A DNA stretch of 64,000 nt from Paramacrobiotus metropolitanus (GCF_019649055.1 NW_026570239.1:1240001-1304000); one strand, 5' to 3'; positions 50,881 to 64,000 are shown, counted from the first letter of the stretch. The notes: generated by a model from the letters alone, not told the origin. Numbers and translations are program-made.

Positions 50881-52532
50881 AGGCATATTTAATAACGTTG
50901 AAAGCTGTTTTGAATATAAAACATCATACTTTATAAAAAATCGTAACATATTTTAATTTGTTTACTACTTAAGACATTCTTAACGATATGGTACGTACCT
51001 AACATCTAATCGTATATTTGTAAGACTGTATGTACGTATCTGAAGCAATGACCTTTGCCCGCGGTCAAGTATTTCTACGTAACTTCTAAATACGGACGAT
51101 AACTGCGAGTTTACTCTCAAATGCTTCCATACAAATTTTAGGCACAAAACGATAAGATAATTCAAACTGCACTTCCAAAATAAATAGCTAAGTTTTTGGG
51201 GAAACCGTAGTAAGCACTAAGCACTCCATGGCTTATCTTCGAACGAACAACAATAGCGTTATTACTGCATTTATTTCACTGCAGCTGATCACTGCATCGC
51301 ATGATAATAAATCCCAAATTCATAACCACAGACGGAAAAGCGTCAGCATACTCCAGCAATTCGTCATGCAGCAATAATTACCAAGTAGCATCCGCAGCAA
51401 AAATAAGTAAATCATCATCCCGCTCCTGTTTTTCCACGGAGGATTAAAAGCGGAGGAAATGCGCAGATGCCGGTACGCAGTAAAATAAAAAGACCAGCAT
51501 CGCGGATCCGCAAGACGCTGAGTAATCCGCTCCCGCCCATCTCTGACGCATCCGTTAATTATGCATCCGCCGCTGTAGTACTTTAATACTTGTGTATTTA
51601 CCCATGCAGCGCGCGTCACGCTCCACTTGCTACAGTGAAAACCAGAGCACAAGCCCATTAAGCCCCTATTTATAGCCGATATCCTGCAAACACTCCAGTC
51701 TCCTCCACGACTCTCGACAAGCCGATTTATTTGGACACAATCCAAAGTACCTGACTCCGCAAAAACACAATAATCTCGCCTCGCTCAGCAACCGCAAAAC
51801 CGGGGCGGTGTTTCACAGCGCAAGTGTACAACTTCCCTGTAGCTGCTCGTCCATCACATGCTGTGCAATTGCCCGTTTTCGACGCGTCAGTTATTGATCA
51901 ATTTTTGGCGCTTGTCGCGTCTTAGAAATCCCTTCATCGTTTTTTTCCACCCTGTTTTTTTCTGTTGATCTGTTTCTGGAATTTTCTCCAGTGTTGGGTT
52001 GATATTTTCACCTGAGCGGTTGATACGCGACAGGTTCGGTGTGTTGTGGTTTTGGCGTTTTAGTGGCGTTGATCATAATGCGGAATTATTCCCGCCGCGG
52101 GCGATATTTACTACAGGCGTTTAATCGTCGCGGTTAACGTCGGTTTCTCTTCACGCTTGAGGAGAACAAAATGTTTCTGTGTAGTATGACGCGATAATGA
52201 CCGTTTCTGTCAAGAAAACCTCGGTGACCAGGCGCTGGCCGCGCGGGGTGCATTGTCCCCCCTGACAAGACACCCCTCTCTGGGGGCGACGCTGTACGCG
52301 CCGGTGCAACACTTATCCCGGATTATTTTTCTGAATCTTATTCATCCTTCATCACTCTAATTTTCTGGATAAAAACTCTCCCATTGATCGTCAACACCGG
52401 TGCAAAAATCCTCGCCCCAAATTGGGGGACTGAATTTTCCTTTGATTTTTGTTGGAATTTTGCTGATTTATTTTCCATTTTATTCCCCACCGAATTTCTC
52501 GGGGTTTATTTTTTGTTATAATTTTTTTTCCG
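50881..52532. promoter_or_regulatory. 5' flank and probable 5' UTR/promoter region of the TBC1D24 gene
   Basis: No protein domain was seen. From about 51,780 the sequence becomes richer in GC and CpG (for example GCCGCGGGCGATATTTAC near 52,092 and GCGCTGGCCGCGCGGGGTGC near 52,231) and then passes into a T-rich stretch before the start codon at 52,533. A CpG-rich promoter or 5' UTR fits, but no core promoter motif could be placed. A 141-codon minus-strand open frame at 51,320-51,745 is not supported by any resemblance. Confidence 0.35.
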
Positions 52533-55500
52533 ATGCCGGAATCACCGTTGGACGGGGCGGCGGCCCGCGCGCTCTTCAGTAACGGGGAGGTGCCGAATAA
52601 ATCGACGTTATCGCTGGGGTACGGGACGGTGGAGAAGGATTACCAGCGGAAATTCCTGCAGGGTAATGGCGCGGTCGCCGGGGGCGGGGGCGGCGGCGAC
52701 ACGGACAAGGGGCAGTTGGAGCGCCTGCTGAAGAACAGCAACGTCAATCCGGCCAAGAAGTTCATTCGCGACGCTAATTGGGGCCCGAATCATATTATCC
52801 GCGCGCATCTGTGGATGCAGTTGGCTAAGCGGCTGACGTCGGACAGTGACTGGCAGCATTCGGTGCAGTTTTATCGGGATAATCTCCCCGATGCCTACCG
52901 TAAACAGGAAGGTGAGTCAGAGTGGAAATTTATTTTAAAATTTTCCTGTAAATTTTTTTGTGGATCTATCCACCTTTTTCCCATATTTAAAGTCGTAAGG
53001 TTTATTAAAAAAAAATGTATTTTAAAATTGTCATGTTTTAAAATGATTTGTCCAGTAATTTTGTGAAAATTGTAGCTATGACTGCTGTTTTCTTACGTAG
53101 AATGTTTAAATTTTTATTTATTTTTTTTCCACTTTTTTTAAAATTCTTTTTCGACTTTTCGAATTTTTTAAAGTTAATTTTTTTTTAAAAGTCGTGAAAT
53201 AATTCGGAATTGTATCGTCGAATTTTGGATATGCTTTCGGTTTTTTAGAAATTGGTTTCCGACCATTTTAGAAGGATTTGTTTTTAAAGGGTATTTCTGA
53301 ATTAATTTTCGAGGAATTGTTATTTTTATTTTTTTCTCGAATGTTTGAGGTATTTTTCGAATTTATTTTTTTAAAGAGACAGTGAGATTATTTAGAATTG
53401 TGTCGTCAGAATTTTTTGACCGTCTAGACGGTTCGGAAAATTGACATACGGCAACGAAGCGTGTAAAAAATTATTTAACTTAGAGTTTGCGGCGGCATCT
53501 CGGTGTTTGCACTGAAATTTCCGGTTTTCCGACTCACGCTAACACACTGACCAGTCGATTGAATTTCCGCTGTTGGGCGCGCGCAACCGCAGGTGAAAGT
53601 GTTGTTGGCGCGCGGAATTACGGTGTCAGTGTCATCATCGCCGATTTCATCCTACTTCGATAACACACATAAAGAGCCTTTTTACAGTGTCAGCGCGATA
53701 ACGCGCGATGTGTGTCCACATCAATAAAAACAATCAGCGACCATCGTATTTACCGTTGACTGTCGAGTGTGTATGTGTGTAAATGTAAAATGTGCCACCT
53801 TGAACGCATCCGTGCAATCATGACACACTGTTACAAGGACAATTAAATTTTTATTTCCCCGCTGATACACTTGCCGATGGTTTATTTAGCGGGGTATGAT
53901 CAATATTTACGCGCGTTAAAAACGGATTTTTCACGATTCATCGATCGTGAAATTTTTATGATTTTCTTTTCGAGTTTCCAATAGAAATTTGGGGGAATAA
54001 AAATATAAATATGCAGAACAAATTGAGGACAATAAAATTAAAAACGCCGTTTTCAGAAGAAATTTTTTTAAAATAAACAAATTAATTAAACCGTAACAAT
54101 TCTGAATTCATGAATTTTTAAATGTCAATAAAGGCACGTCGAGATGTGCTTGCCTAGTTGCCAGTAGATTTTATGATTTTTGCAAGAATTAAAGATTGAA
54201 CTGCGAAGTAAAATTGTAAAAAAAATAATATGTAAACATTTAAAATAAATCGACAAATCAAACAGTAAAAACTGATCGTAAAAAGTAACTGAATTTTTTT
54301 GCTATAATTTGTGTTCGAATAATTCTGTCGATCGACACTTATAAAAAATTTATTTTTACAAATTAGATTAAAGACTTACATTTTTTAAATTAAAAAAAAA
54401 ATATGGATATAATTGGAAGACTGTTGCATTATTTCATTTAGTGCACTGAATTATTATTAAAATAGAAATTTATTTTTAATTTTTGTTTATTGAATAGATA
54501 ATTGTAATAAAATGTGTGAGTGGTTGTGCAGGTAGTGGACAGCGCACCATTCCGCTGCCGGTGTTCTGCGACGCGGCCATGACCAACACGTACCACCTGA
54601 ACGACGAAGGACGCTACCGCTGCCAGAAAGTGCTGACAATGATCGAGGTAAGTGCTCCCGCTGAATGCCAGCGGAGTCTGACCGCGTCGGCATTTTTTGC
54701 CGCTGACGCTGCGCCGTGGCGCACTTGACAATTCATTTACATTGCTAATCGTACCTAAACATTTGCCATTCACACCTCATTCACCGACTCCGCCATAAAT
54801 CCACTGCTTTTTCTTGGAATTCCGTAAATAGTTCTTAAGTTTTTACTCTCAATATTTTTTGAAATCAAATTGCAGAAAATAGCTGGAATTAATAAATTTG
54901 TATTAGCGAATAAAAGTGCTGAAATATTTTGCTGTTAATTTTTAAAATAGCTAAAACTATTTAGAAATTTAATGCCAGTTTAAATAGGTTCATCAAATAT
55001 TTTTCAGTCAATAAAAATAAAATACCGTCTTGCTGCAATTTATTTTTCAATAATCGAAAAAAAATATGCCTTAAACAATTATTATACAGAAATTATTTGG
55101 ACAATAATCAATTAAAATGCTGGCTAGCGGGATTTATTTTCTTTAATGGGACACTTTTATTTGAACCAGAACAATTTATGTCATTTAATTTAATAATTGT
55201 TAAATATTCTTGTTGGAAATGACCTACATATTAAATACGGTAGAACGAGCAGCGAATTTTCTCTTGCATTCACCCGTAATGCACGCGTAATTGTTTGTGA
55301 ATCTGCCAAACCGGATGAAAATGATGAACCGTTAAAATCCGCTCTTTTAATTCTCCTTTTTGCGCCTATTATTAATTTTCGTGCGGCTGGAAAAACGGCA
55401 CAGAAAAATGATAGCCGGCAGAAAAAAGCCGCCAAAAATACACCTTTAATTGCTGGCCGTCCCATATTTTTCCCGTCAACAGGATGACAGAGCATTTCTC

Positions 55501-58500
55501 CTTTTCTAACCATTGTTGAGGGATAAGGTTTATGTCCTGGCCTTATTTGGCGTTTAAGACAGCCGGCGTTGAGTGCGTCAGGAGAGCGGTTTGGTTGAAT
55601 TTCTTCACTTTGACATTCAGAGCACTGGTTAATCCGACTGCGAGCGGCCGGAAACGATGCTGGCGCCCGAAAAACACTGCGTTTATTTTGGGCGCCTATT
55701 GATTTACGCGTGCGCGCTCGTTGAATACATTGGGGTCGGTAACGATTGCTCTCCAGTGGCGCCCGGGCGCTCCGGGGGGAGACGTTGCAGATGTGTGGCT
55801 GACAAGTGTAAATAATCCCCGAGAAAAATGTGGGTGCGGAGAAGAGAGTGCGCGATTGAATGGGACGGGATGAAAACGGAATAATGCTTCCTTCGCGTGT
55901 TGCTCCGATTCCGCGGGATGTGTGCAAATAATAGCGTAGAAGGACAAAAGGCGCACCGGTTGAGGAATAACGGTTTCGGGAAGAAAAGTGGGTTATCTTG
56001 AGCTGTTCCACGCCACCTGAACGATTTTAGAAAATGCTTTTTGTAAATCGAAAAAATAAAATCGCGGGACGTCTGATAATTCCTTTGAATAGGTGGAAAT
56101 GTTTTTAAATGGTGAATAAAAAAGAAATCGAATAATACAAATGTAAATTAATTTCAAATAAAAAGTAAATAAAAATATTAAATATATAGTGTGGGGAATG
56201 TGTGAGTTATATGTAATACATTGCTGTAATTAATAATTTAAGGATAAGGTCATTTAAAACCTAAAAAAAAATGCGGGGAAAAATTCGAATACATTAGAGC
56301 GATCGAAGATGACCGAATAATGCTTCTTCTGCGTGTTGCTCCGATTTCGCCGGTAATGTAAATAATATCGTAAAGGACAAAAATAGCACCGTTGGGGAAT
56401 ATCAGTTTCTGGGAAGAAAACGGGTTATTTTCACTTGTCCACGTCACCTGAACGATTTTGAAAACACGTCACCTGAACGATTTTGAAAAATATCCTTTTA
56501 AACATCGAAAATAAATCAACGAATTGTCAGCGCAAAAAAAGAAAACCGATTATCTTAAAATTCAAAATAAATTTCTGTGAATTTTTAATTTGTTTTTTAA
56601 CTGGTCATTTTAATTTATGAAGCCAGCGATTTCTTGATTTCTTTTGCTTTTTTATTTACTGCTATCAAGATTTTATTGTTTTTTCCTTGCCACATTTGTT
56701 AGGTTTCTTCGGTTTCTAAGAAACCTGAGAATAATAACCTTCTAAATATTTCGAGATTCCTGAGCAAACGTAGTGCGATGGCGCAGTGCGGTGACAGATA
56801 TCATTAGTATTTCTAAGCGGCGACTACTAAATGAGCGTAACAAATATTCATTAATCTATCCGTTTTTATTAATAATCATCGCATAGTTATGGTAATAAAG
56901 AAAGGAACACGCTATATTAATCACAACAGCAAAACTTCATTTAAACTATCCACTCCGTTAAACAAATATTTGATTTCCTCGAGACATGGTTTTTTATACG
57001 TTAAAGGTATTGTTGAACAGAATTTTGTATAGAATTATTAATTAATAGAATTATTAATGTGTTCTTATTAATATGTTGCTTAATAGAATTAATATTTAAT
57101 TTGACAGGCTAACCAGCCGGCGATCACGTTCGCCCCGGTGCTGTACCCGGTGACGGCGCTTCTCCTGCACTTTATCGAGGACGAGGCGCAGGTGTTCGCC
57201 TGCGTGGACGCCCTGCTGCGGCCGCGCACTGTCCCGCGCCGCTTCACCGGCGAATCATTACACGCCAGCCGCTCCGCCTCCCACACCGTCGCCGAGCTGG
57301 TGCGCCGTCGCATGGTGAGTTTTCAGTAACCCGGGCGGTTGCCCTTCACGCAGCCACTCCAGAGTTGACCTTGCGCTTTTAATCTTTTGTAAACGGCTGT
57401 TGGTTTAACACTCTGGCTGGCTTTGGAGTAAAATGGAATTGGCACAATGTTAGTATTTTTTTGAATTGGTAATTTCAGGGTTTAACCTAAATTTTTTTGT
57501 GGTTACGAATTCGCTTAAAATTGAGATAAAATATAAAATGATTCAGATTGGATTTATTTACAAATTAGAATAAATATTTATGGAAGATCGTGACATTTTG
57601 TATTGGGAATTTTGCTGTAACAAGCAGTATCTATAACGTTAATTTATTTTTTATGCATTTATGGGGGAAATATTTTCATCAGTTTAATAAAAATTATTCC
57701 CGTTGGAAATTAATTTCCGTCATCAGTTTTGTCGACTTTTAACGATTAAAGTTAAAAAACTTTTTTTAATAAAATATTTTATTTGCGTATCAGATTAAAT
57801 AGAATATTCTAAATTCTAAACATTTGTACCGGAAATGCGTGCCTGTTATTAAATCAGCGGTGGTTGTTTTTAATTTTTATTTTAATATTTTAATTAATTA
57901 ATATGCTAACAATTTCGGTGATTGTTTTGATCACAACGATCACAGACAACTTGCTATGTTTTGTGACCGTAGAGGACGGTCACATTGAACGGGGATGTAA
58001 TTAACGGAAATTTTATCGGCAGCATAAATCAACGATAAATCTATAAAAATATGGGTGTGTGCTTTGCAGAAAAAAGTGTACAATTTCATCCTGCATTCCA
58101 TCGGATCCACACCCATCGATGATTTCTTCGATAACTGGCTCAGATGGATATTCGTCGATCTCCCCTTCGAAGTCGTGGTAAGCCGGTCTCTTGCAGCATT
58201 TTTTGAGCGAAATAAATTATTGTCTTTTTTAATTTTCTGTTTCTTTTTGATTTTATATTCTCTGAAAGTCTTTTCTTTAATGTAAATTATTTAATTCCTT
58301 TATTTCAGTAATATTTGCCTTTATTTTTAATTTTAAGTTCCTATTTATCTGTATTTATTTGTGCAATTAATTGGATTTATTTTGATTTTTGGAATTTTTC
58401 TGTAGATTTCGGTGATTGTTTACACAGCTAAATTTCTGCGTGCCTGTTCGATTTTCTGTTCGTTGATTTGTGTTGTGCTTCGTTGAGGAATGCGGCAGCC

Positions 58501-61500
58501 TTTAAGTGAAGCTGATTATTAATTCATGACGTGAGTACTTGACTGGCTAATGAGCACCGGCATCGTGGCATCACTGGCATGTAAAATGCGGTTAGAGATT
58601 CCGGCTGCCAAGATGTCAGTCACGTCGTTCGGCTTTAAGCTCTTGTCATGTTCCACATCACGCGCGTTTTTCCCTTTTTAATTAATCATTATCAGCAGAC
58701 AAACCGCCATTTTTTTCCCCTTTAAATGATCTTGGCATTACTACAAAATCGTGCCGGAATTTCCACATTGAAAATCTTCTGGAAGTCGTGATAAATTAAC
58801 TGATTGCTTTTTTTCTGGCAGATATTTTTGCTTGATTTATCTTGACAAATTTTTATTGAAATAAAATTTGTTACTTAATCAATATTACTAATCTAATAAA
58901 CAATAAGCATTTATGTAATGCATTAATAATATTTTTGCTATACATAAATGATTTTTTCCTGAGATGATAATATTTTCTAAAATTAAATTAATTTTATTTA
59001 TTAGTTTTGTTCATTTCTTTATATATAAACTGCATCGGCATCTCCTAAAATAATATTTTAATGCTTTTATTCCTGATAAAATATCTTTTGTAATTAATAT
59101 TATAAAATTCTTCGGCTTCGTTTATAATGGCTTTTTTTTACAAGTTAGAAAAGCTTCAATAAAATCTGCAAAATAAAATTGAGTGCTATATAATAATTTT
59201 CGGAAAGATTTTACAGTTTTCGGAAATTTTCACTCTCGGTTGGGGAAATTCAGTTGACATTTATGCATCAGCGTTCGTTGTGTTGTTGATTCGTGGGAAA
59301 ATTTGAAAACGCGATTTATCGGCAAATATTATACGAAATTCCATTGACGCCGCAGTACTATGCTATCGATGACGGATTTGTCACATGTCGGCGCGATATT
59401 CAGCGCTTTGCATTATAATAAAACGCTGGCGTCAGTAGAAAAACAGATACTTTTGCTTGGATTAAATCCATTATTTGGCCGAAATACAAAATGTAAATTG
59501 AGCGCAAATGTTTGGCTTATGTTTGCCAAAGCGGATGTGATGCTGTTCTCCATTGCACAAATGTTGCCATAAATTAAAGCGGACTGGTGCGGCAACATTG
59601 TGTTCCCGCGTGCCGCTTGGTTTAACGGCGTGTGTAATGTATTGATCCTAAACGCTTAATTGATCACGTTTTTTTATGTTTAATTAATTCAGCACGTCAA
59701 GTCTTCCTCGCGTTCAGTGACACAGCAGTGTCGAATTTTTTTTCAATAAGCATTCGCTTCAATATTGTGGCTGCCAAATTTAACAGAAAATGAAGAAAAA
59801 AATTCTTGTGAAAATTTGTATCAATAAAAGCATAGAAAATCTTTGGTAGCCAAAATGGCAAAATTAACAGAAAATTATCGGCAGATTATGTAAAAATGTT
59901 TAGAAAATAATCGCACGGAAGACAATTAAAATTTAGAAGGATGGAATAATGAGAAGAGTTTTTGAAAAAATATTACTCGAATCGCTAGCATTGCTGGTGG
60001 AACAGTATGCACAAACAGGAGTTGAATTATTTTTGTGACCAGATGCGTGTGTTTTCACAAGCCAGAATGTAGTTCAAGGGCTTTAAAGATTCGACTTCTG
60101 ATGGGTTTGTCTGCTCTGGTCTTAAAAACTTTCGTGTCTAATAATAATTCGTTGCAATACTATTTTCTGGCCGCATCGTTTTTTTTCACTCTTACTTGAT
60201 CTTGTTTTAATTTTATACATTTATTTATCGGTGATTTTTGTAAATTTTATTTTTGTAAATTTATTTATACATATGTGTGGCATAAATTATTAAAGAATTT
60301 ATCTTCTGTAGATTCGGATCGTGGACTGTTACCTATACGAAGGCATGAAAGTGCTCTTCCGCAGCGCCTTGGCAATACTGAAAATATTCCACCGAAACTC
60401 GGGTAAATAATTGTCGGTTTTAATTTCATCCGGATTTTTTCTAACAGCTTGGAAATTTTTTTAGGCCAACCGGCATCGCTGCCGAATCTGTCGGCGTCTA
60501 TCTCCCGTTACTGCCGCGAATGGCCGTCGCACAGCAGCAGCACGGAGCTGTTGAAAGTCGGCTTCGCCTTCTCGCGGCTGTCGCAGGAACAGATCCTGCT
60601 GATGATCCGCGACTACGAGCAGGTTATTAAATCTGCACCGGCCGCCGATCTCCTCAACCAGAACAGCGCCACCGACCTCCGTCCGCGGGGGCTGGAGCAC
60701 CACCGGCGCAGTCTCAGCGTCCCGCTGCCTTTCGTCCCCGCCGAATTATTACAGCGCAGCCGTATCCTCAATCAAGACCAGGTAACGCGCTAAAAAATGT
60801 TGTTTTTCACTTTTTGAATAATAATTATATTGTATAAAGTTTTCCGGATTTTCTATCAGTTTTTAAAATACATTTTGCGGGAAATAGAAATTGGGATAGA
60901 TTTTTTTGTATGTAAAATAAATTCGGTTAATCATTTTTAAATTAGGTGAGCTCAAGAACAGTTGATATTGTTGGTTTGATCTAATAAAATTGATAAAATA
61001 ATATATGTCTCTAAGGACAATTTTTTGTGGTCATTTTTTAATATGATTTTGTCAGTAATTTTCTGAATAATACTGGTAAAAAGAACACGTTTATAATAAT
61101 AATTTTCTGAATTCATATTTTGCGTCTTATTATGTTTGTCATAGATTATTATGTACTCAGAACTGTTCTTATTTAAGTTTTATGTCTTTGTAGCCACTGT
61201 ACTGCGATTTACTGTGTAGAATACCGATAATAAGTTTTCTTCATGAAGTTGTTTTTTGATTATTTTTCACAATGATTTGCAAAGATGCACGCATGCTGGA
61301 TAACAAATAAACCGGGAAATTCTTCGATTATTATTACTGCCTGTTTTGCAGTTATTTTTGAATTTTTTCTTCACATACTCGCTAAAGTTTGCGGTGAGTT
61401 TTAGCGGGTATTCTGAACGGTAAAAAATTGTAAAATGTATTAAGGTATTGAATGCGGGTATTGACATGCGGCATGCCTATGATTTGCAGCTGTACTGTCT

Positions 61501-62327
61501 GTGGCAGTGGTTGCCGTTGCGGCACCGCATCTGCCAGCCGACACTGCTGTACACGTCGGAGGAACACGGCGTCAGTCTGGTGACCTTTTTCCAGCAATGC
61601 GGGAATAACGAGCCGACCCTCCTCATCGTTAAGACCAAAACCGGCGACGTCTTCGGGGCCTTCTGCAGTCACAGCTGGGAGAACCGCCACCTGGGGGTCA
61701 GTCTGCTATCTGCAGCAGCAGTTTGTTTCCTTCCGAAAATTTATAATTAAAAATTATGGATAGATATAATCAGCAAACGAGCATAATAAATATTATAATT
61801 ATGTTACTTGTAAAATTCATAATTATGCGCACATGAAGCTTGTTGATTGCAGTTGGTAATTGCAGTGTAAAATGGTTAAATATAAATGACACAGACTAGA
61901 ACACACACTGCAATATCGTAGTGCATTGGCTAAAATCTTGCGGGTGTCATTTCGTTTTGATATCGTTTAATAAGATAAGAATTTTCATGCTTTGAGTGAA
62001 AACCGTGTATTTTTTCAGGGTAAAAATCTGAGTTATTTTGGAACGGGTGAATCATTTTTATTCGCGCTATTCCCCGAGCAGAAGATTTACCAGTGGGTGG
62101 GGCTCGGAAAGGAGGTGACGCCCAGTCCGAGTAGCTGCCTGTTCATGGCGGCCGATTCGAATTGTCTGATTATCGGCGGCGGCGGCGGATTCGGCATCCG
62201 CTTCGACTCCACGTTGGCCATGGGCCGCACCGAGACCTGCACCACCTTCGCCAGTCCGCCGCTGTCCGATGCGCCGTCGGGCGATTTCCAGTGCACCGTC
62301 GTCGAGGTCTTCGGATTCGCCAATTAA
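52533..62327 (+). CDS. TBC1D24: TBC1D24 / Skywalker orthologue (TBC plus TLDc domains), eight exons
   Basis: Exons 52533..52911, 54532..54647, 57108..57314, 58070..58177, 60312..60402, 60465..60781, 61490..61696 and 62019..62327 join to 577 residues (human TBC1D24 is about 559). All introns are GT..AG and keep frame. The TBC domain covers about residues 80-290: WGPNHIIRAHLWMQLAKRL, IPLPVFCDAAMTNTYHLNDE, ITFAPVLYPVTALLLHFIED, then DNWLRWIFVDLPFEVV and YEGMKVLFRSALAILK. The TLDc domain is about 388-576: CQPTLLYTSEEHGVSL, EPTLLIVKTKTGDVFGAF, YFGTGESFLFALFP, and a glycine run before FGIRFDSTLAMGRTETC. The usual TBC catalytic Arg (I..D..R) is Met here (VFCDAAM) and the usual YxQ Gln is absent, as in this subfamily generally. 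Family knowledge: fly Skywalker acts on Rab35 in synaptic vesicle traffic, and vertebrate TBC1D24 binds ARF6 and is linked to oxidation resistance through TLDc. A Gly-rich stretch at residues 50-56 is lineage-specific. The chosen Met is the first in the open frame. Confidence 0.95.
52912..54531 (+). other. Intron 1 of TBC1D24, 1,620 bp
   Basis: Starts GTGAGT after a phase 1 codon and ends TTGTGCAG. Apart from a moderately GC-rich part near 53,450-53,730 it is T- and A-rich with long T-runs. No embedded gene or element was recognised. Confidence 0.85.
55870..56520 (+). repeat. Diverged tandem duplication in intron 2 of TBC1D24, period about 425 bp
   Basis: About 55,870-56,065 and 56,295-56,520 share GAATAATGCTTC, GCGTGTTGCTCCGATT, AAATAAT followed by CGTA and AGGACAAAA, GGGAAGAAAA and CACCTGAACGATTTT. 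The second copy has a further 24-base duplication of the CGTCACCTGAACGATTTTGA part at about 56,446-56,490. Intron 2 (54,648-57,107, 2,460 bp) also holds a GC-rich island at about 55,450-55,990. A 273-codon minus-strand open frame across it shows no known domain. Confidence 0.75.
58178..60311 (+). other. Intron 4 of TBC1D24, 2,134 bp
   Basis: Starts GTAAGC and ends TTCTGTAG, phase 0. It is AT-rich, with no gene, tandem repeat or element that I could support. A 70-codon frame at 59,360-59,572 has no family resemblance. Confidence 0.8.
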
Positions 62328-64000
62328 TTCCCCGAATTTATCCTGAATTTAATCCGAAAAATCACAGAAGTTATCCAAGTAATTTCTGAATTTATCAGGA
62401 TTTATTCGGAAAATTGGCCAATAATTGGCGAATTTATCAGGAATTGTCTGGCAAATATCGGAAGAAATTGTTCAGTAACTTTGGGATTGATCGGGCTCGC
62501 GGGAAAATTTACAGAAATCATCCAAATAATTTCGGATTTTGTTTTTCAAAAAAAAAATCCGGAATAATCCAGCATATATTCTGCATCAGAATTACGACTG
62601 CGGAGAAACTGAAAGAAATTTCGAAGCTTTGAAATTGTTCTTTATTTTGAATGTCTGGAGATCTCTCTTCATTTGTGGCAGACAGCTTTCCCGGAATTTA
62701 TGATTATTTTTGGGTGGAAAAATCGCTACGAAATGTTGGAAAAATTCCGGGAAAACATATGATTACTATTTTTCTCTTGGATTTGGGAGAAATTGGAGAA
62801 GTCGACATGTGATTCGTCTGTGCAGATTTTTGATTAATCTACCGTTGAAACCAAAGCCGTTTCCCTCATTTATGCACACACAATTCAAGACAGTTCCTAT
62901 TTCACAAAAATGCGATTGATGAATTTGACGCTGCGCTTTCGTGTTGCCGTTGGTGGATTGTCGTTGGCCCGATTTTGCTTCTTGTGTGCGTTCACTAACA
63001 TTCCACGGTGGTTGTTGAATTTTGTTTTGTACATAAACCATAGTCAAAGTGTGTCGCCACAATAACGGTTGAAATGTGATGATTTAATTACTTTGTCTAT
63101 TCGTGCGCTCCGCATTGGCCGCTTACAGGATCCCGCCGGTTCCTGTTGTACCGTTTCTCTTCGTTTGTGCCAATGTTTTCCTAATGGTTTCTAGTCATTT
63201 TGTGCGATACGTTATGGTGCCCATGTAATAAGCGGACTGCGATGTGGAATAAACAACTCTCTTATGAAGAATACATTTTTTTAAAATGTGCAATAAATTA
63301 TGCCGATACTTCAAAAGATATAAGATGTACGAACAGCTCTTATTGAAACGATATAATGATAATAATAACGGAAAATAAAAATGTCGATCACGCTTACCAA
63401 TAAAGACTAAGTAAAACTTCCAGCGGGTTGTTGCCGTTAAACTATAAAAAACCTTTGTCACGAACCATCAAACGAATACGTACTGTACACATTCTCCGCT
63501 GTGTATTTCATCGGCACACAAGTGAAGAAACGCTTGCATGCGCCTTTCAGCTGTTTGCTATTAAGTACATTTTGCCAAAATCTATCATCCGGATTGACCG
63601 GGTCCATCACAATACGCTTTCATAATGATATTATAACATTGTACATGTATTGTACATCAGCGGCGTCAATAGCAAACACAGGCACCGATGCGGCTGTACC
63701 ATGCACGATATCAGACACTATAATACGAGTAAAAATGAGGTTACCGGTAAGCGCAGAAGGACTGAGGTTTGGCTCAGTTGTTGTAGTGTTCTGTCGTAAT
63801 TTCGTTGATTGTCGTTAGATTTACTCCGTTAAACTCCTGGGCGTTCCACGTGTTGCCCATACGATTAGGGACATATTCAGATTCGTACCGCGATACGTTC
63901 GACAACCGAGTGGGAATTGGCCATGTCCCAGCTTTAGACACCTTTGCGGTCATTCCATCGGTACACGCTGATACGGTACGTGCCGGGCAGTTGCTTCTTG
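62328..64000. other. 3' flank of TBC1D24 and intergenic sequence
   Basis: After the stop codon comes AT-rich sequence with scattered repeats of GAATTTATC and GAAAATT (62,335-62,480). The first clear AATAAA after the stop seen on the plus strand is at 63,248-63,253, which would give a 3' UTR of about 0.9 kb; further AATAAA copies lie near 63,291 and 63,404. The last 400 bases contain short open frames on both strands without resemblance to known families. No gene could be assigned there, but an exon of a gene lying outside the window cannot be excluded. Confidence 0.45.

Noticed and set aside
51320-51745. 141-codon minus-strand open frame upstream of TBC1D24
   Set aside because: No resemblance to a family and no supporting exon; it lies in the promoter flank where GC content is raised.
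55190-56011. 273-codon minus-strand open frame inside intron 2 of TBC1D24
   Set aside because: The translation is Arg- and Ser-rich without a recognisable domain, it overlaps a tandem duplication and a GC-rich island that lowers stop frequency, and no splice partner or orthologue is known to me.

Overview
The window looks like part of an animal nuclear genome, probably a protostome invertebrate. The evidence is three intron-containing genes with GT..AG introns, GC-rich exons in AT-rich introns and spacers, an AATAAA or ATTAAA signal near gene ends, and protein families (serpin, secreted chymotrypsin-fold protease, TBC1D24/Skywalker) typical of Metazoa. The species cannot be fixed from the sequence. 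Nothing bacterial, viral or CRISPR-like was seen.

Layout. (1) Bases 1 to about 37,560 are one large satellite array that runs off the left edge. It is built from three module types, A (about 195 bp), B (about 146 bp) and C (about 146-147 bp). Almost every module boundary carries the same A-tract/T-tract near-palindrome, core AAAATGACGGCATTTT. About fifty forward A modules are spaced at quantised distances (about 487, 634, 781 or 927 bp), because each A is followed by one B and then one to four C monomers. Part of the array is a 1.12-kb higher-order repeat, and longer duplications link distant parts. Near the right edge two blocks are inverted and share the same left breakpoint, and the last 2.6 kb is strongly diverged. 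(2) Bases 37,560-38,545, at the array edge, hold a frameshifted relic of a retroelement C-terminal region (zinc-knuckle remains plus a restriction-like nuclease type domain). (3) Bases 38,546-52,532 hold a two-exon serpin gene on the minus strand, a four-exon chymotrypsin-like serine protease gene on the plus strand, and several small repeats. These are an 804-bp terminal-inverted-repeat element, a fold-back element, perfect and near-perfect palindromes, and a dispersed duplication, one copy of which is interrupted by a coding-like relic. (4) Bases 52,533-62,327 are a complete eight-exon TBC1D24/Skywalker orthologue on the plus strand. (5) The rest is its 3' flank.

Genes together. The three genes are not an operon. 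The serpin and the serine protease lie about 6 kb apart in opposite orientation; an inhibitor-protease relationship is possible but not shown. The TBC1D24 gene is a conserved membrane-traffic gene next to this accessory region. Exon joins were worked out by hand from reading frame, splice signals and family alignment from memory, so each is a prediction.
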